Shown: piece by piece, positions 43,133 to 52,896 of the stretch | Numbering within the stretch: position 1 is the stretch's first letter | Layout of the letters: every line of letters begins with the position of its first letter | DNA from: Arthrobacter citreus | GTDB lineage: Bacteria > Bacillota > Bacilli > Bacillales > Bacillaceae_G | Assembly: GCA_013200995.1 (NCBI GenBank) | Contig: CP053689.1 | Span: 1-64,000 of the forward strand | Direction of reading: 5' to 3' | DNA: 64,000 bases | Program-made: the position numbers and the translations under genes | The notes under the pieces: generated by a model | What the model was told of the DNA's origin: nothing | The model's input: only the letters and a program-made list of their open reading frames with translations | The model's database searches: none

Positions 43133-45745
43133 TCAGTCCTCCAACACAACTCTAACAGAAACTTGTTGTTTGCCTTGAAGTGTAATTTTTGTTGCTCCGT
43201 TAATAATTTGTATATCGTTAATGTCTTCTTCCAGAATGTTGACAATGGCAGAGGATGTAATGGTTTTACCAGGTACTGAGAATGTGTATGCTTCTTCATT
43301 TTCAGTTAGGTTACGTAGTGTAATAATGATTCCTGTTTTATCTGCTGCAGGTTTGATGTATAGAGGGACAATTCCGTCACCTTCTCCATCAAATAATTGT
43401 CCGCTTTCTTCTGATACACATGCAATTACCATGTTCATTTCGACAGGTTCTGCTGCAGAAATACCAGATTTATAAACTGCTTTTTTATCAAATTGATTAA
43501 ATGTTGATAGCTCGTATTTGAATTGGATGCGCCCTGGTTGATTGATCCAAAAGTTCGTATCCCAATAGTTGTTCATCGGCCAAGCTAGTAATAATGGATT
43601 TTCGTTACGTTTAATTTCTTTGCTTTCTTTTCCGAAATTAAAGTCGCCAATTTGGACAAGTGGCGCATCTGGACAAGCGAGTGTTACACCTTTTTGCTTA
43701 TCGTAGATGGATACGGTTTGGTCCACTGTTACCCAATCCTTGCTGACAGTTCCCATTTGCTCGCGATCTAGTTCTACAAACATCCCGGCTGTATCAAATT
43801 GACTCTTCCATCCTTCTTGTAAATTTAATGGGAAAGCAAAATAGATTGATTCTGGTGTTCGAACGTCTTCTTTATTTAGAGAAGCAATAAGTTCAATTCT
43901 CCCGTGGTTCATAGAGAATGTAATCTTCTGTTCTAAGCAACTTACACCTGGAGCTTCTACATGCATTATGTAAGAAACAGAGTCGTGAATTGTTGTATCG
44001 ATTTCATAAGAGACAACTCGTCTTGCACCTGTCCTAATACTTTTCCAGTCATGGTTCCATACACTAATGCTTTTGTTACCTAAATCAATGTCACGTGGGA
44101 AGAAAGTTGAACGTTCTGGTGCATGGTGTAATGGATTCATACTTTCGTTTACATATTCAAACAATGTCCATTCACTGTTTTTGTCCAACATGTCCCAATT
44201 ACGTTCTTTATCGTGAAGTTGAATAATTCGTCCCGATTTTGGATCAAATGTCATCAGATAAAACGGCGTTTCAATTGTATTTTCAGTAACCGTATATTGT
44301 ACTTGCTCTTTTTGAACGTTTGTCAATTGGTCTTCTAACTGACTGAAAGGAATTTTCTTATATGAGAAAGGTGCCAACTCAACCCTACCAAAATATTTTT
44401 TCGCACCTTCATCATTTCCATATGGAAGGAATTGTTTCACACGTGCAGCTGCTAAATGTCTACCTTCTTGGAAATACTCTTCAGGTACATAAAGTGGTAC
44501 TGTTTGGGTAACATCCGATGTATTCACTAATAAAATTCCTTCTGGCTCCCATGATTGAAGAGGGTTGTCCGCAAGCTTTTCCATTTGCTTTCCTAACAAA
44601 TAGGCCGAAAGGTCTGCCCCTTGGTACGCCATATGTGATTTATGTGTTCTTTGTGAATACACTTCTGGATGATCTGGGTCTGTTATCGAGTGTGCAGCAC
44701 CCCATGTGTGTTCATCAAATAGGTTTACATGTAAATAGGATTCTTCTTTGATGTGATCATAGTGTTCTCCGGGGCTGCCTTGTAGAGATTCTAATAGTTC
44801 TGCTTTTCGTAAAACATGCTTTGTTCTACGATTTAAGCGCACTTCTCTTGCTGAGCTACCTGAACCGAAGTTCCAGAAATCTGTCCAATCTCCAGAATAC
44901 GTTGGAATTGTTTCTGGATCAATTTCCTTTACTTTTTCTAACAGCATTTCCGGTGTCACGAAACGAATCTTGAATTCATAACCTTCTTCATTAAATTGTC
45001 TGATTAAATCAGCTAACTGTGGATCTGGACAATTGTTATCAAATAATGGTGGATTTGTTGCTGTTAAATAGATAAAATCATGCTCATAGCCATTACTTTC
45101 AAGTCGATCCACATAATCTTTAATCCCATCGTACATGAGTTTCGTATCTGCCATCGAAGTATGGAAGAATTGGCTAAATAATGAATAGTGCTCACCTTGG
45201 TAGGTTAATAATGAACGTTGATCAGGTGTTTCCCAGTTGAACACTGCTGGACGTTTGAAAGGAATACCTCCAAAGTGGACATTGATACCTGTGATATAGA
45301 AATCAACACCTGCATCAAGTAACAATTGACTCATTGGCCACGGTTGTCCATTAACATCATGGTTGATTGCTGTATTAATTTTGATATCAAATTTACGACG
45401 CAACTCGCGAATTGGAGCTAATATTCTAGCAATCTGTTCTGCATTAACTAACGGTGTTGTATGCACCATCAATGCTGCGATACTGATTTGTCCATTCTTT
45501 ATCAGGCGTTGAAAGGCTTCTACACGTTCCTCAGTGGCAGTTTCTAGCCATTTTAGAACAGGATATGTTGCCTCACATGTCCAACGAAAACGTGATTCTT
45601 CTGGGTAGTCTTTTGTTTTTAAGCATAAATCGATGGCTTCATCTATATAGTCACGTTGTAATTCCAATAATAATGGTTGCGGATGAGTATAGCCTATATC
45701 AAGATGACTATGATGTAGGCATAAGATTTCTTTAACTTTGCTCAC
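43133..45745 (-). CDS. GH38 alpha-mannosidase-like glycosidase
   Basis: 870-aa cytoplasmic protein (no signal peptide), starting at a GTG with AAGGAG nine bases upstream. The N-terminal GH38 motif is HHSHLDIGYTH (residues about 11-21), giving the zinc-binding His-x-Asp pair; NHDVNGQPWP at about 128 and the DWTDFWNFGSG region follow. The last 400 residues match the beta-sandwich C-terminal half of GH38. GH38 enzymes cleave alpha-mannosyl linkages with retention. It is the last gene of an operon with an ABC sugar importer, so it probably degrades imported alpha-mannosides inside the cell. The LDIGY variant of the usual D-P-G-W motif places it in a divergent bacterial subgroup; the substrate is inferred. 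Confidence 0.87.
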   Translation of the reverse strand: MSKVKEILCLHHSHLDIGYTHPQPLLLELQRDYIDEAIDLCLKTKDYPEESRFRWTCEATYPVLKWLETATEERVEAFQRLIKNGQISIAALMVHTTPLVNAEQIARILAPIRELRRKFDIKINTAINHDVNGQPWPMSQLLLDAGVDFYITGINVHFGGIPFKRPAVFNWETPDQRSLLTYQGEHYSLFSQFFHTSMADTKLMYDGIKDYVDRLESNGYEHDFIYLTATNPPLFDNNCPDPQLADLIRQFNEEGYEFKIRFVTPEMLLEKVKEIDPETIPTYSGDWTDFWNFGSGSSAREVRLNRRTKHVLRKAELLESLQGSPGEHYDHIKEESYLHVNLFDEHTWGAAHSITDPDHPEVYSQRTHKSHMAYQGADLSAYLLGKQMEKLADNPLQSWEPEGILLVNTSDVTQTVPLYVPEEYFQEGRHLAAARVKQFLPYGNDEGAKKYFGRVELAPFSYKKIPFSQLEDQLTNVQKEQVQYTVTENTIETPFYLMTFDPKSGRIIQLHDKERNWDMLDKNSEWTLFEYVNESMNPLHHAPERSTFFPRDIDLGNKSISVWNHDWKSIRTGARRVVSYEIDTTIHDSVSYIMHVEAPGVSCLEQKITFSMNHGRIELIASLNKEDVRTPESIYFAFPLNLQEGWKSQFDTAGMFVELDREQMGTVSKDWVTVDQTVSIYDKQKGVTLACPDAPLVQIGDFNFGKESKEIKRNENPLLLAWPMNNYWDTNFWINQPGRIQFKYELSTFNQFDKKAVYKSGISAAEPVEMNMVIACVSEESGQLFDGEGDGIVPLYIKPAADKTGIIITLRNLTENEEAYTFSVPGKTITSSAIVNILEEDINDIQIINGATKITLQGKQQVSVRVVLED

Positions 45746-45776
45746 AATTTACACTCCTTACTAAAAATTCGTAGCC

Positions 45777-46607
45777 TTAGCCTTTCACTCCACCTGAAGC
45801 AAAACCATCCAAAATTTTCTTAGAGAAAATTATAAATAGAATTAAGATTGGTACAGTGGACATAACGGAAGCAGCTAATGCTAAATCCATATTATTAAAT
45901 AATTGATGCGTATATTTTACTACTAATAATGGTACAGTCTTCTTTTCTTCGCTTTGTAAGAAAATTAAAGGGATAAAGAACTGATTCCAAATTTGGACAG
46001 CTGTAACAATACACACAGAGAATACAACCGGTTTTGCGAGTGGGAACATAATTTCAAAGAATATTCGCCACTCACCTGCCCCATCAATGACGGCAGCTTC
46101 ATATAATTCATCCGGTAATTTCGCAAAAAATTCTGTTAACATGAACACTGGCATCGAGATGGCTGTTCCAAGAATTAAGATAACTGACATAAACGTATCT
46201 ACAAGATTTAAGTGCTGCATGAATAGAAAAATGGGCACAATTCCTAATTGAACAGGGAACATCATTCCTAATAAGAAGAATACTCGTAATCCTTTGTTAA
46301 ATCTAAATTTATATCTACCTAAACCATATGCAACCATAGAAGATAGGAAGATTAATAGAATAACACTTAAAATTAAAATAATGACACTGTTTAAGAAGTA
46401 GCGTTCAAAATGGTCATTTACGAATAGTTCAATATAATTCGCTAGCGAGAGTTCCTGAGGTTTCCCCATTGTATTTGAAAGAATATCAGAACGACTACGC
46501 AATGAGTTATAGATCAAATACCCGATAATGCCAACAATTACGATTGAATAGATCCACATAAAAACAGTAACGAGATTAGCGAAAATACCTTTCTTTTTAT
46601 CAATCAT
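45777..46607 (-). CDS. ABC sugar transporter permease, MalG type
   Basis: 276 aa, six hydrophobic segments, with the EAA loop ELYEAAVIDGAGEWRIFFEIMFPLAKP that docks the ATPase. Carbohydrate uptake-1 family inner permease. The start codon directly follows the stop of the upstream permease, and its ribosome site AAGGAGGAG lies inside that gene, so the two are tightly coupled. No ATPase gene is present in the locus; as in many Bacillaceae, a shared MsmX-type ATPase would be needed. That is inference. Confidence 0.9.
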   Translation of the reverse strand: MIDKKKGIFANLVTVFMWIYSIVIVGIIGYLIYNSLRSRSDILSNTMGKPQELSLANYIELFVNDHFERYFLNSVIILILSVILLIFLSSMVAYGLGRYKFRFNKGLRVFFLLGMMFPVQLGIVPIFLFMQHLNLVDTFMSVILILGTAISMPVFMLTEFFAKLPDELYEAAVIDGAGEWRIFFEIMFPLAKPVVFSVCIVTAVQIWNQFFIPLIFLQSEEKKTVPLLVVKYTHQLFNNMDLALAASVMSTVPILILFIIFSKKILDGFASGGVKG

Positions 46608-47531
46608 TTAGTTCTCCTCCTTCCGAACCATTAAGTACATTTGAATGAAGGCAACAATAAAGATTACAAAGAAAAGTACACATGCTACTGTTGTACCCAT
46701 ACCAATTGAATTTTCACTAAGATTCCCACCTAGTGGATTATTATCACCAAATGCAATTCGGTAGAATAATAAACTCATCACATCCACACTACCATCGATA
46801 CCTCCTGAAACACCTCCGAGGATGTAACTGAAATCAAATATCGTCATCGCAGAGATATATGTAATTAAAATTAGATTCAAAACAGTTACTTTCATTTGAG
46901 GTAGAATAATTGAGACTAATCGTCTCCAATATCCCGCACCATCAAGATAAGCTGCTTCAAGACTATCAGTTGGTATCATTTTCATTGCACCGATAAAGAA
47001 CATCATCCCTACCCCAAAGCCTGCCCATGAGATCATTAACCAAACGATATAAATACCTAGACTAGGCATCCCTAACCAAGGCTGTGCTAAAAATTCTAAC
47101 CCTAATTTTTTTAATGTAATATTTACGACTCCAATATTGTTATCTAACAACAATGTGAAAATAAACACGATAACTGGCGTTGAAATAAATTGTGGAGAAA
47201 AGATTGCAGCTTGTAATAAAGAATGCCCTTTTGTTTTCATATGAATCATATACGCAAAAATAATCTGTATTGGAATAATAATGATTACCGTTAGAACGAA
47301 TATGATTAAACTATTCTTGAATGCATTTAATAATTGAGATACAAGCTCTGGATTACTAAACAAAGCAGTATAATTTTGCAGCCCAACAAATTCTTTTGGA
47401 CCTATTCCATTCCATTTATATAAACTGTTTTGTGCAGCAGAAATGATCGGGTAAATTACAAATGCACAATATAAAAGAAAACCAGGCGCAAGAAACATTA
47501 AATAGTGATACTTTTTTTTATTGGTCTTCAT
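46608..47531 (-). CDS. ABC sugar transporter permease, MalF type
   Basis: 307 aa with six membrane segments and the EAA loop SLEAAYLDGAGYWRRLVSIILPQMK. It pairs with the following MalG-type permease to form the channel for the binding protein encoded upstream. Start at ATG 47531, with only a weak GAGTGA before it. The insertion typical of E. coli MalF is absent, as usual for Gram-positive CUT1 permeases. Confidence 0.9.
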   Translation of the reverse strand: MKTNKKKYHYLMFLAPGFLLYCAFVIYPIISAAQNSLYKWNGIGPKEFVGLQNYTALFSNPELVSQLLNAFKNSLIIFVLTVIIIIPIQIIFAYMIHMKTKGHSLLQAAIFSPQFISTPVIVFIFTLLLDNNIGVVNITLKKLGLEFLAQPWLGMPSLGIYIVWLMISWAGFGVGMMFFIGAMKMIPTDSLEAAYLDGAGYWRRLVSIILPQMKVTVLNLILITYISAMTIFDFSYILGGVSGGIDGSVDVMSLLFYRIAFGDNNPLGGNLSENSIGMGTTVACVLFFVIFIVAFIQMYLMVRKEEN

Positions 47532-47634
47532 GTTTCATTCACTCATTCCTGTAAATATTAACAATCATAAAAGTGGGGGCATAGTTGCATGCCCACATCT
47601 ATTTATTGTTTCATCTAATGATTTTAAATGTCTG

Positions 47635-48897
47635 TTATTTAGCTTTTTTCGCTAACTCAGCTTTTAATAATTCAATTGCCTCTTTCGCATCCATTTTACC
47701 TGTCAATAACTTAGGTGCAATGTTTGTTAATAATAGATCTTGAGGTTTTGAAGTCTCATCAGCTACTTGTGCTAATGCATTGTAGATATTTAATCCTACA
47801 ATATCAAAGTTTGCCATTTCTTTTACTGACTTATTTTTTGGAGTAATATCATCATTCGTTGGTACAAGGCCTGTTTCATCAGCCATTATTTGTTGTGCTT
47901 CTTTACTGTTTAAGAACTCAAGATATTTTACAGCTTCTTTTGGATGTTTTGTTTTGCTTGAGATAGCATACGTATTTCCGTTATAAGGACCTGTTTGTGC
48001 ATATTTTTTTCCATCTAGACCAGGTAATGCAAAGCTACCGATTTTAAGTGGTGTATCTTGATATGTTAGAACGTTCCAAGTACCATCTGGAATCATTGCT
48101 GCTTTTCCATTTGTAAATGCAAGTTTTGCACCATTACCATCTATTGCTGATACATCTTTACCATAATAACCTTTTGCTGAGAATAGTTGATATGCTTCAA
48201 AGGCTTTTTCAAGACCGGCGAAATCGACATTTTTCTCACCATTTACAATTGCAGTTAGTGTATCATTTCCTAATGATGCAGCCATTGCTTGCATAATCCA
48301 ATAACGATCAAAGTCGCCATTTCCACCTACTGCAATAGGTGTAACTTTCTTGTCTTCTAATACTTTAGAAATTTTTGCAAATTCATCCCAAGTTGTTGGA
48401 ACTTTTAAATTGTATTTTGCAAAAATATCTTTATTGTAGTACATCGTTACATACGCTATGAAAGATGGTAGTGAAGAATAAAGTTTGCCATCTACGGTAC
48501 CATATTTAATTGCATCTTCAGAAAAACGGCTTAAGTCTAACTTATAGTCATCTAACGGTAGTAAATAACCATTTCGTGCCATCTCGGCCATTTTTGATGA
48601 TTTATTACCTTGAACCCAAAATAAGTCTGGTAACGTATCAGACTGTAATGCTACGTTAATAGATTCAAGAGTACCTGAATATTGGTAATCGAGCTCTATA
48701 TCTGGATATTTATCCATGAACGCTTCATTGATTTTTTCAAAAGATGATTCTAATGTCGCTTGGTTATCAGCGTCACCCCAAACAGTAAGTTTCACTTTAT
48801 GACTATTATCTGAAGATGTTTTATCACTAGAACAACCTACTAAAGCACTTGAAAACAAGAACGCCCCTGCTAAAATACCAGCAAATTTAATTTTCAT
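47635..48897 (-). CDS. ABC sugar-binding lipoprotein
   Basis: 420-aa extracellular solute-binding protein, family 1. Lipoprotein signal MKIKFAGILAGAFLFSSA followed by the lipobox LVGC. The start is the ATG at 48897, nine bases after AGGAGG, in preference to a TTG two codons upstream that would be too close to it. The body shows the family pattern (KLTVWGD at the N-terminus, then TTWDEF and GKAAMIPDGTW). It delivers an oligosaccharide, likely a mannoside, to the two permeases downstream. A catabolite-repression site lies upstream. Confidence 0.9.
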   Translation of the reverse strand: MKIKFAGILAGAFLFSSALVGCSSDKTSSDNSHKVKLTVWGDADNQATLESSFEKINEAFMDKYPDIELDYQYSGTLESINVALQSDTLPDLFWVQGNKSSKMAEMARNGYLLPLDDYKLDLSRFSEDAIKYGTVDGKLYSSLPSFIAYVTMYYNKDIFAKYNLKVPTTWDEFAKISKVLEDKKVTPIAVGGNGDFDRYWIMQAMAASLGNDTLTAIVNGEKNVDFAGLEKAFEAYQLFSAKGYYGKDVSAIDGNGAKLAFTNGKAAMIPDGTWNVLTYQDTPLKIGSFALPGLDGKKYAQTGPYNGNTYAISSKTKHPKEAVKYLEFLNSKEAQQIMADETGLVPTNDDITPKNKSVKEMANFDIVGLNIYNALAQVADETSKPQDLLLTNIAPKLLTGKMDAKEAIELLKAELAKKAK

Positions 48898-48970
48898 TGG
48901 CAATACCCTCCTAATATGATCCTAATATTCATTCTATTAATCAAACAAACTACCCCTACTTTTTTACAAA

Positions 48971-48984
48971 TGTATGCGTTTACA
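48971..48984. promoter_or_regulatory. cre-like site upstream of the binding-protein gene
   Basis: TGTATGCGTTTACA, one mismatch from the CcpA consensus TGWAANCGNTNWCA when read in its better orientation. Placed about 75-90 bases before the binding-protein start, just past the end of the ROK gene, so the importer probably has its own catabolite-repressed promoter. Confidence 0.65.
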
Positions 48985-48999
48985 TAAATAGGGAATTAT

Positions 49000-49917
49000 T
49001 TACAACAAAATTTTTGAAAGCCCGATAAAGGTGCTATTAGAGGTTTCATTTGATAATTTAATAGAAACATTGTTATTTTTCAGTGCAAATAAAACTTCAT
49101 CTTTATATAAATCGTAACTTTTCGAAATTTGACCGCCAATGACTAATGCATCAGGGTTAAATAAGGTGACTATATTCAACAGCATTTCTCCTAGAAACTC
49201 TCCAAATATCTGAAACACCTTTTTCATTTCTGGTTGACCAGCTCGTGCTGCCTTAGCTAAATCCTCCAAATCAAAAGTTGGATCAATATTTAATTGTCGC
49301 GAAATCCGAAGAATTCCACGATTTGAGATATAGTCATCCACAATGGAATCATGAAATGGTAAGTTATAGACCCAACCATTTTGGGGAACATCATCCCGGT
49401 TTGAAACGAGCTCTCCCTTTTCTAAAAAAGCAGAACCTGTCCCATTTCCAATTGTGAGATACATAATCTTCTGATACTCTTTTTCTTTTTGTAAATACCA
49501 TTCACCAAGGGCGAACATATTCACATTATTTTTAAATATGATCCGAAACTGAGGAGTAACAAGCTTTTTAACAAACCTTTTTTTGTTAAGGCGTTCCATT
49601 AATTCAGTTCGTAAATCTACCCCATATAAAGAATTAAATTTATTTACACCTTTGATCAAACAAATCCCATTTTCATAATCAAATGGTCCAGGAAACGCAA
49701 AACCAATTCCATCTATTACAAAATATTTATCCATAATAGTTAGAATTTGACGAGAAATGACTTCAATAAAATTCCCTAACAATTGTTCGCGATTTGCAGC
49801 ACTATTTGAAGGATAATAAGACACTTTATCGGTAATAAGCTCTCCTTGATGATTAAGCACACCTCCTCGAATAAAAAATCCCCCGACATCAAATGTCAGA
49901 TAATAACGATTTTTCAA
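49000..49917 (-). CDS. ROK-family protein with degenerate kinase site
   Basis: 305 aa, ROK sugar-kinase fold without an HTH domain, so not a NagC/XylR-type repressor. Two key features are altered. The phosphate loop reads DVGGFFIRGG where ROK kinases have DxGGTxxR. The catalytic Asp of the usual E-N-D-x-N motif is Val132 (KNNVNMFALGEW). The zinc motif C-G-x-x-G-C-x-E is also absent. It resembles the ROK protein at 52893-53819, which keeps the Asp. This protein may bind sugar without phosphorylating it, for example as a sensor. It is the first gene of the importer-mannosidase operon and divergent from the AraC regulator. Confidence 0.82.
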   Translation of the reverse strand: MKNRYYLTFDVGGFFIRGGVLNHQGELITDKVSYYPSNSAANREQLLGNFIEVISRQILTIMDKYFVIDGIGFAFPGPFDYENGICLIKGVNKFNSLYGVDLRTELMERLNKKRFVKKLVTPQFRIIFKNNVNMFALGEWYLQKEKEYQKIMYLTIGNGTGSAFLEKGELVSNRDDVPQNGWVYNLPFHDSIVDDYISNRGILRISRQLNIDPTFDLEDLAKAARAGQPEMKKVFQIFGEFLGEMLLNIVTLFNPDALVIGGQISKSYDLYKDEVLFALKNNNVSIKLSNETSNSTFIGLSKILL

Positions 49918-50100
49918 TTAAATCCACATCCTTCTATTAAAAACTATAAACTTCTTGGATAGGTACGTCTTTACAATTTAATGTCGCTTTTTTATAAAAT
50001 AAAGACATACTTTTCGAAATAATCAGCAAAACTTGAATAATAACCTACGTTACTTTATCATAAAAAACGTATACATCAATCAAGATCTGAGGGATTACTT

Positions 50101-50991
50101 ATGAAATTAACACAAAAGCAATTAGATAGAGGTAATTCCTTATTGAATCAACATGCAGTACATCTAATAGGTGAAGAAATTTCATTATATATTCATTATT
50201 GGGGTGGAGAAATGTCGCTTAACTCCAATAAGCTTCATAAGCACTCCTTTTTCGAAATTTGCTACATTGTCGATGGAGAAGGAATTTATACAGAACACGG
50301 GGAGGAATATCCTTTACACAAGGGGACTCTATTCCTTACTCGTCCTAATATAAAACATCAAATTATTAGTAAAGAAAATTTATATATACTGTTTGCTGCA
50401 TTTGAACCGATTTATCCAAATGCATCTGAAAAAGGGACAATCATTTACAGATATTTATCTACGGTCAAGCCTTTTGTTCTGGACCTTAAGGAAGACCTAA
50501 AAATAGAAATGATGTGGATGGCCTTACTTTTACAAGCACAGCAAAGTCATACCTTAATGAAGGATACAATTGTGAATTTAAGTTCCTCTCTTCTTTTCTC
50601 CATTGCGCAATTATATATAAAAGAAGAAAATAACTCTGATTCTACTCAGAACAAAGGACAATCGACTACAGTCATTCACAGAGCGAAGCTTTATATTCGC
50701 GATAATTTATCTCAACCTTTGAGACTCAAGGATGTCGCAGAATACTTGTACATTTCAAGTAGGCACCTTTCACGCTTATTTACAGAGGAACTTGATGTCA
50801 CATTCACCCAATATGTCCGAAATGAACGAATCAATTGTGCCACAAACCTCCTCACAGCAACCAAATTACCAATTAAAGAAATCGCAACACAAACAGGTTT
50901 CGAAACCGTCCATTATTTCACTACAGTATTTAAAGAAATGATCGGTGTTACGCCAGGAGAATTCAGCAAACGCCTCAACTCTAACGAGTAA
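50101..50991 (+). CDS. AraC-family regulator of the glycan locus
   Basis: 296 aa. N-terminal cupin-like sensing domain (residues about 40-90: HKHSFFEICYIVDGEG) and C-terminal pair of AraC-type HTHs (about 195-296: LRLKDVAEYLYISSRHLSRLF and PIKEIATQTGFETVHYFTTVFK). Typical cytoplasmic activator that binds a sugar and turns on import and breakdown genes. It lies between the divergent halves of the locus, so it likely controls both. The ribosome site (GAGGGATTACTT) is moderate; the ATG start fits the usual domain length. Confidence 0.88.
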   Translation: MKLTQKQLDRGNSLLNQHAVHLIGEEISLYIHYWGGEMSLNSNKLHKHSFFEICYIVDGEGIYTEHGEEYPLHKGTLFLTRPNIKHQIISKENLYILFAAFEPIYPNASEKGTIIYRYLSTVKPFVLDLKEDLKIEMMWMALLLQAQQSHTLMKDTIVNLSSSLLFSIAQLYIKEENNSDSTQNKGQSTTVIHRAKLYIRDNLSQPLRLKDVAEYLYISSRHLSRLFTEELDVTFTQYVRNERINCATNLLTATKLPIKEIATQTGFETVHYFTTVFKEMIGVTPGEFSKRLNSNE

Positions 50992-51111
50992 ATGTTTGCT
51001 TTTTTTGGCCGATGTCCTCTTTTTGAAAAAGCATGACTCATTTATGTAAATACATTCCCAATATGAAGGATTATACTTAGGGCAATCATTTATTAGAGGA
51101 GTGTATTAGTT

Positions 51112-52896
51112 ATGTTCAATAAATATCCTGTCAACTCAGTAAAGCCAAAACCGAATGGCCATATACTCACCAAAGGCTATGAATCAATTCTTAATCATGT
51201 CTTAACAGTATTAGAACAATCAACTACACGAGTGCCCATAATCGCCATTGATGGTACAAACGGTGTTGATTTCCATCATATTATCCAAAAATTAATTGCT
51301 GTATTAGAAAAACTTGATTATTCAATAGATGTTCAAAGTACAAAAAGCTATCTAAAACCTGGTTCACAGCTTCGTGAACAATTTGCTGAAAATATTACTG
51401 AAAACCGTGCTTTTGGATATGTAACAGAAGCCAACATTTCTGAATTATTTATCTCTGACGCACAAGATACATTTGCTACTTACATCAGAAACAAAAAATT
51501 TACAAACTTAAAAAAGGTTTGTCTCGTATTCGGTCCTGGAGCATACTGGTTAACAAGTGAACTGGCCGATCAATTATATTTTCATGATGTATCACGTGAA
51601 TATCAACAGTCTGAATATAAAAAAGAGTTACTTAATTACGGAATGGATTGGAACAAAGATGGCGTTGAAAAATACAAGATTGCCTTTTTCGTAGAATGGC
51701 CAATTCTTGAAAACTACCGTAAAAGTATCTTTGATAAAGTCGATATTTACGTTGACATGAATCAGCCTAAACAACCAATAAGCGTTACTGCTGTAGGATT
51801 AAAAGAAATCATTTCTGATGTCGTTCGACGTCCACTGCGTGTGAAGCCTTTCTTTGCACCGGGTGTTTGGGGTGGACAACGGTTAAAGGATTTAGCGGAT
51901 CTACCTCAGGATTGGGTGAACTGTGCGTGGTCATTTGAGCCAATCGCACCAGAAAACTCCATCTTAATCGGATATGAAGATCAAGTGATTGAAGTACCTT
52001 TCCTTATTGTGATGGCTCTTGAGCATCATGCCATTATGGGTGAACGAAATGTAAGCCTTTTCGGAGACTACTTTCCTGTACGTTTTGATTATCTAGATAC
52101 AATTGGTGGTTCAAATCTATCTTGCCAAGTCCATCCGAACCAGGAATATATCACAAAGCATTTTAATGAAAAAATGGCACAACAAGAATCATATTACATT
52201 ATGGAAAAAAAAGATGATTCTAAAGTATACCTTGGCTTAACGGATGGAACTACGGAGGATGACTTTGAAAACGCAGTAACTACAGCACAAGAATCTGGTA
52301 TACCTTTTACATTTACGAATTATGTGAATGAGTTCAATTCAGAAAAAGGTGATTTATTCCTTATTCCTACTGGTACGGTTCACTGTTCAGGTGAAGACAA
52401 TCTTGTATTAGAGATTTCATCAACCACATGGTGGTTTACGTTCAAAATCTATGACTACCTGCGTAAGGATTTAGATGGAAAGCCAAGACCACTTAACATT
52501 GATCATGGTTTTAAAAATATAGATTTCTTTAAAACAACAGAGTGGGTAAAAGAAAATCTAATTCCACAACCGAAACTTATGAACAATCAAGGTGACAACA
52601 AAGAATACCTTCTAGGCCAGCGAGATGACCTATTATTCTATGTAAGACGCGTTCATTTACAGGATGAGTGGAACGATCACACAAATAATGAGTTTGTCAT
52701 GTATAACCTTGTTGAAGGTGAAAGAGTTCGTATTGTATCTACAGAAGATGAATCAGTATTTGTAGAACTTGGATATGCTGAATCTTATATTCTTCCATCA
52801 GTGTTTGGAGGATACAAAATTGTAAATGTTGGAAATAATCCATGTAAATTAATCAAAGCTGGCGTTTCTCCAAATTGGGATGTGAAATTGATTTGA
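51112..52896 (+). CDS. Class I mannose-6-phosphate isomerase with N-terminal kinase-like domain
   Basis: 594 aa, ATG after GAGGAG. Residues about 255-594 are a class I phosphomannose isomerase cupin: zinc ligands in SCQVHPNQEY (about 338) and GTVHCSGEDNLVLEIS (about 425), which would turn mannose-6-phosphate into fructose-6-phosphate. Residues 1-240 resemble a uridine-kinase-like nucleotide fold, but the expected P-loop reads IDGTNGVDFHHI without the GK[ST], so that half is probably not an active kinase. The fusion is about twice the size of a plain ManA. It follows the AraC gene on the same strand and overlaps the next ROK gene by four bases, linking phosphorylation of mannose to isomerisation. 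Confidence 0.85.
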   Translation: MFNKYPVNSVKPKPNGHILTKGYESILNHVLTVLEQSTTRVPIIAIDGTNGVDFHHIIQKLIAVLEKLDYSIDVQSTKSYLKPGSQLREQFAENITENRAFGYVTEANISELFISDAQDTFATYIRNKKFTNLKKVCLVFGPGAYWLTSELADQLYFHDVSREYQQSEYKKELLNYGMDWNKDGVEKYKIAFFVEWPILENYRKSIFDKVDIYVDMNQPKQPISVTAVGLKEIISDVVRRPLRVKPFFAPGVWGGQRLKDLADLPQDWVNCAWSFEPIAPENSILIGYEDQVIEVPFLIVMALEHHAIMGERNVSLFGDYFPVRFDYLDTIGGSNLSCQVHPNQEYITKHFNEKMAQQESYYIMEKKDDSKVYLGLTDGTTEDDFENAVTTAQESGIPFTFTNYVNEFNSEKGDLFLIPTGTVHCSGEDNLVLEISSTTWWFTFKIYDYLRKDLDGKPRPLNIDHGFKNIDFFKTTEWVKENLIPQPKLMNNQGDNKEYLLGQRDDLLFYVRRVHLQDEWNDHTNNEFVMYNLVEGERVRIVSTEDESVFVELGYAESYILPSVFGGYKIVNVGNNPCKLIKAGVSPNWDVKLI

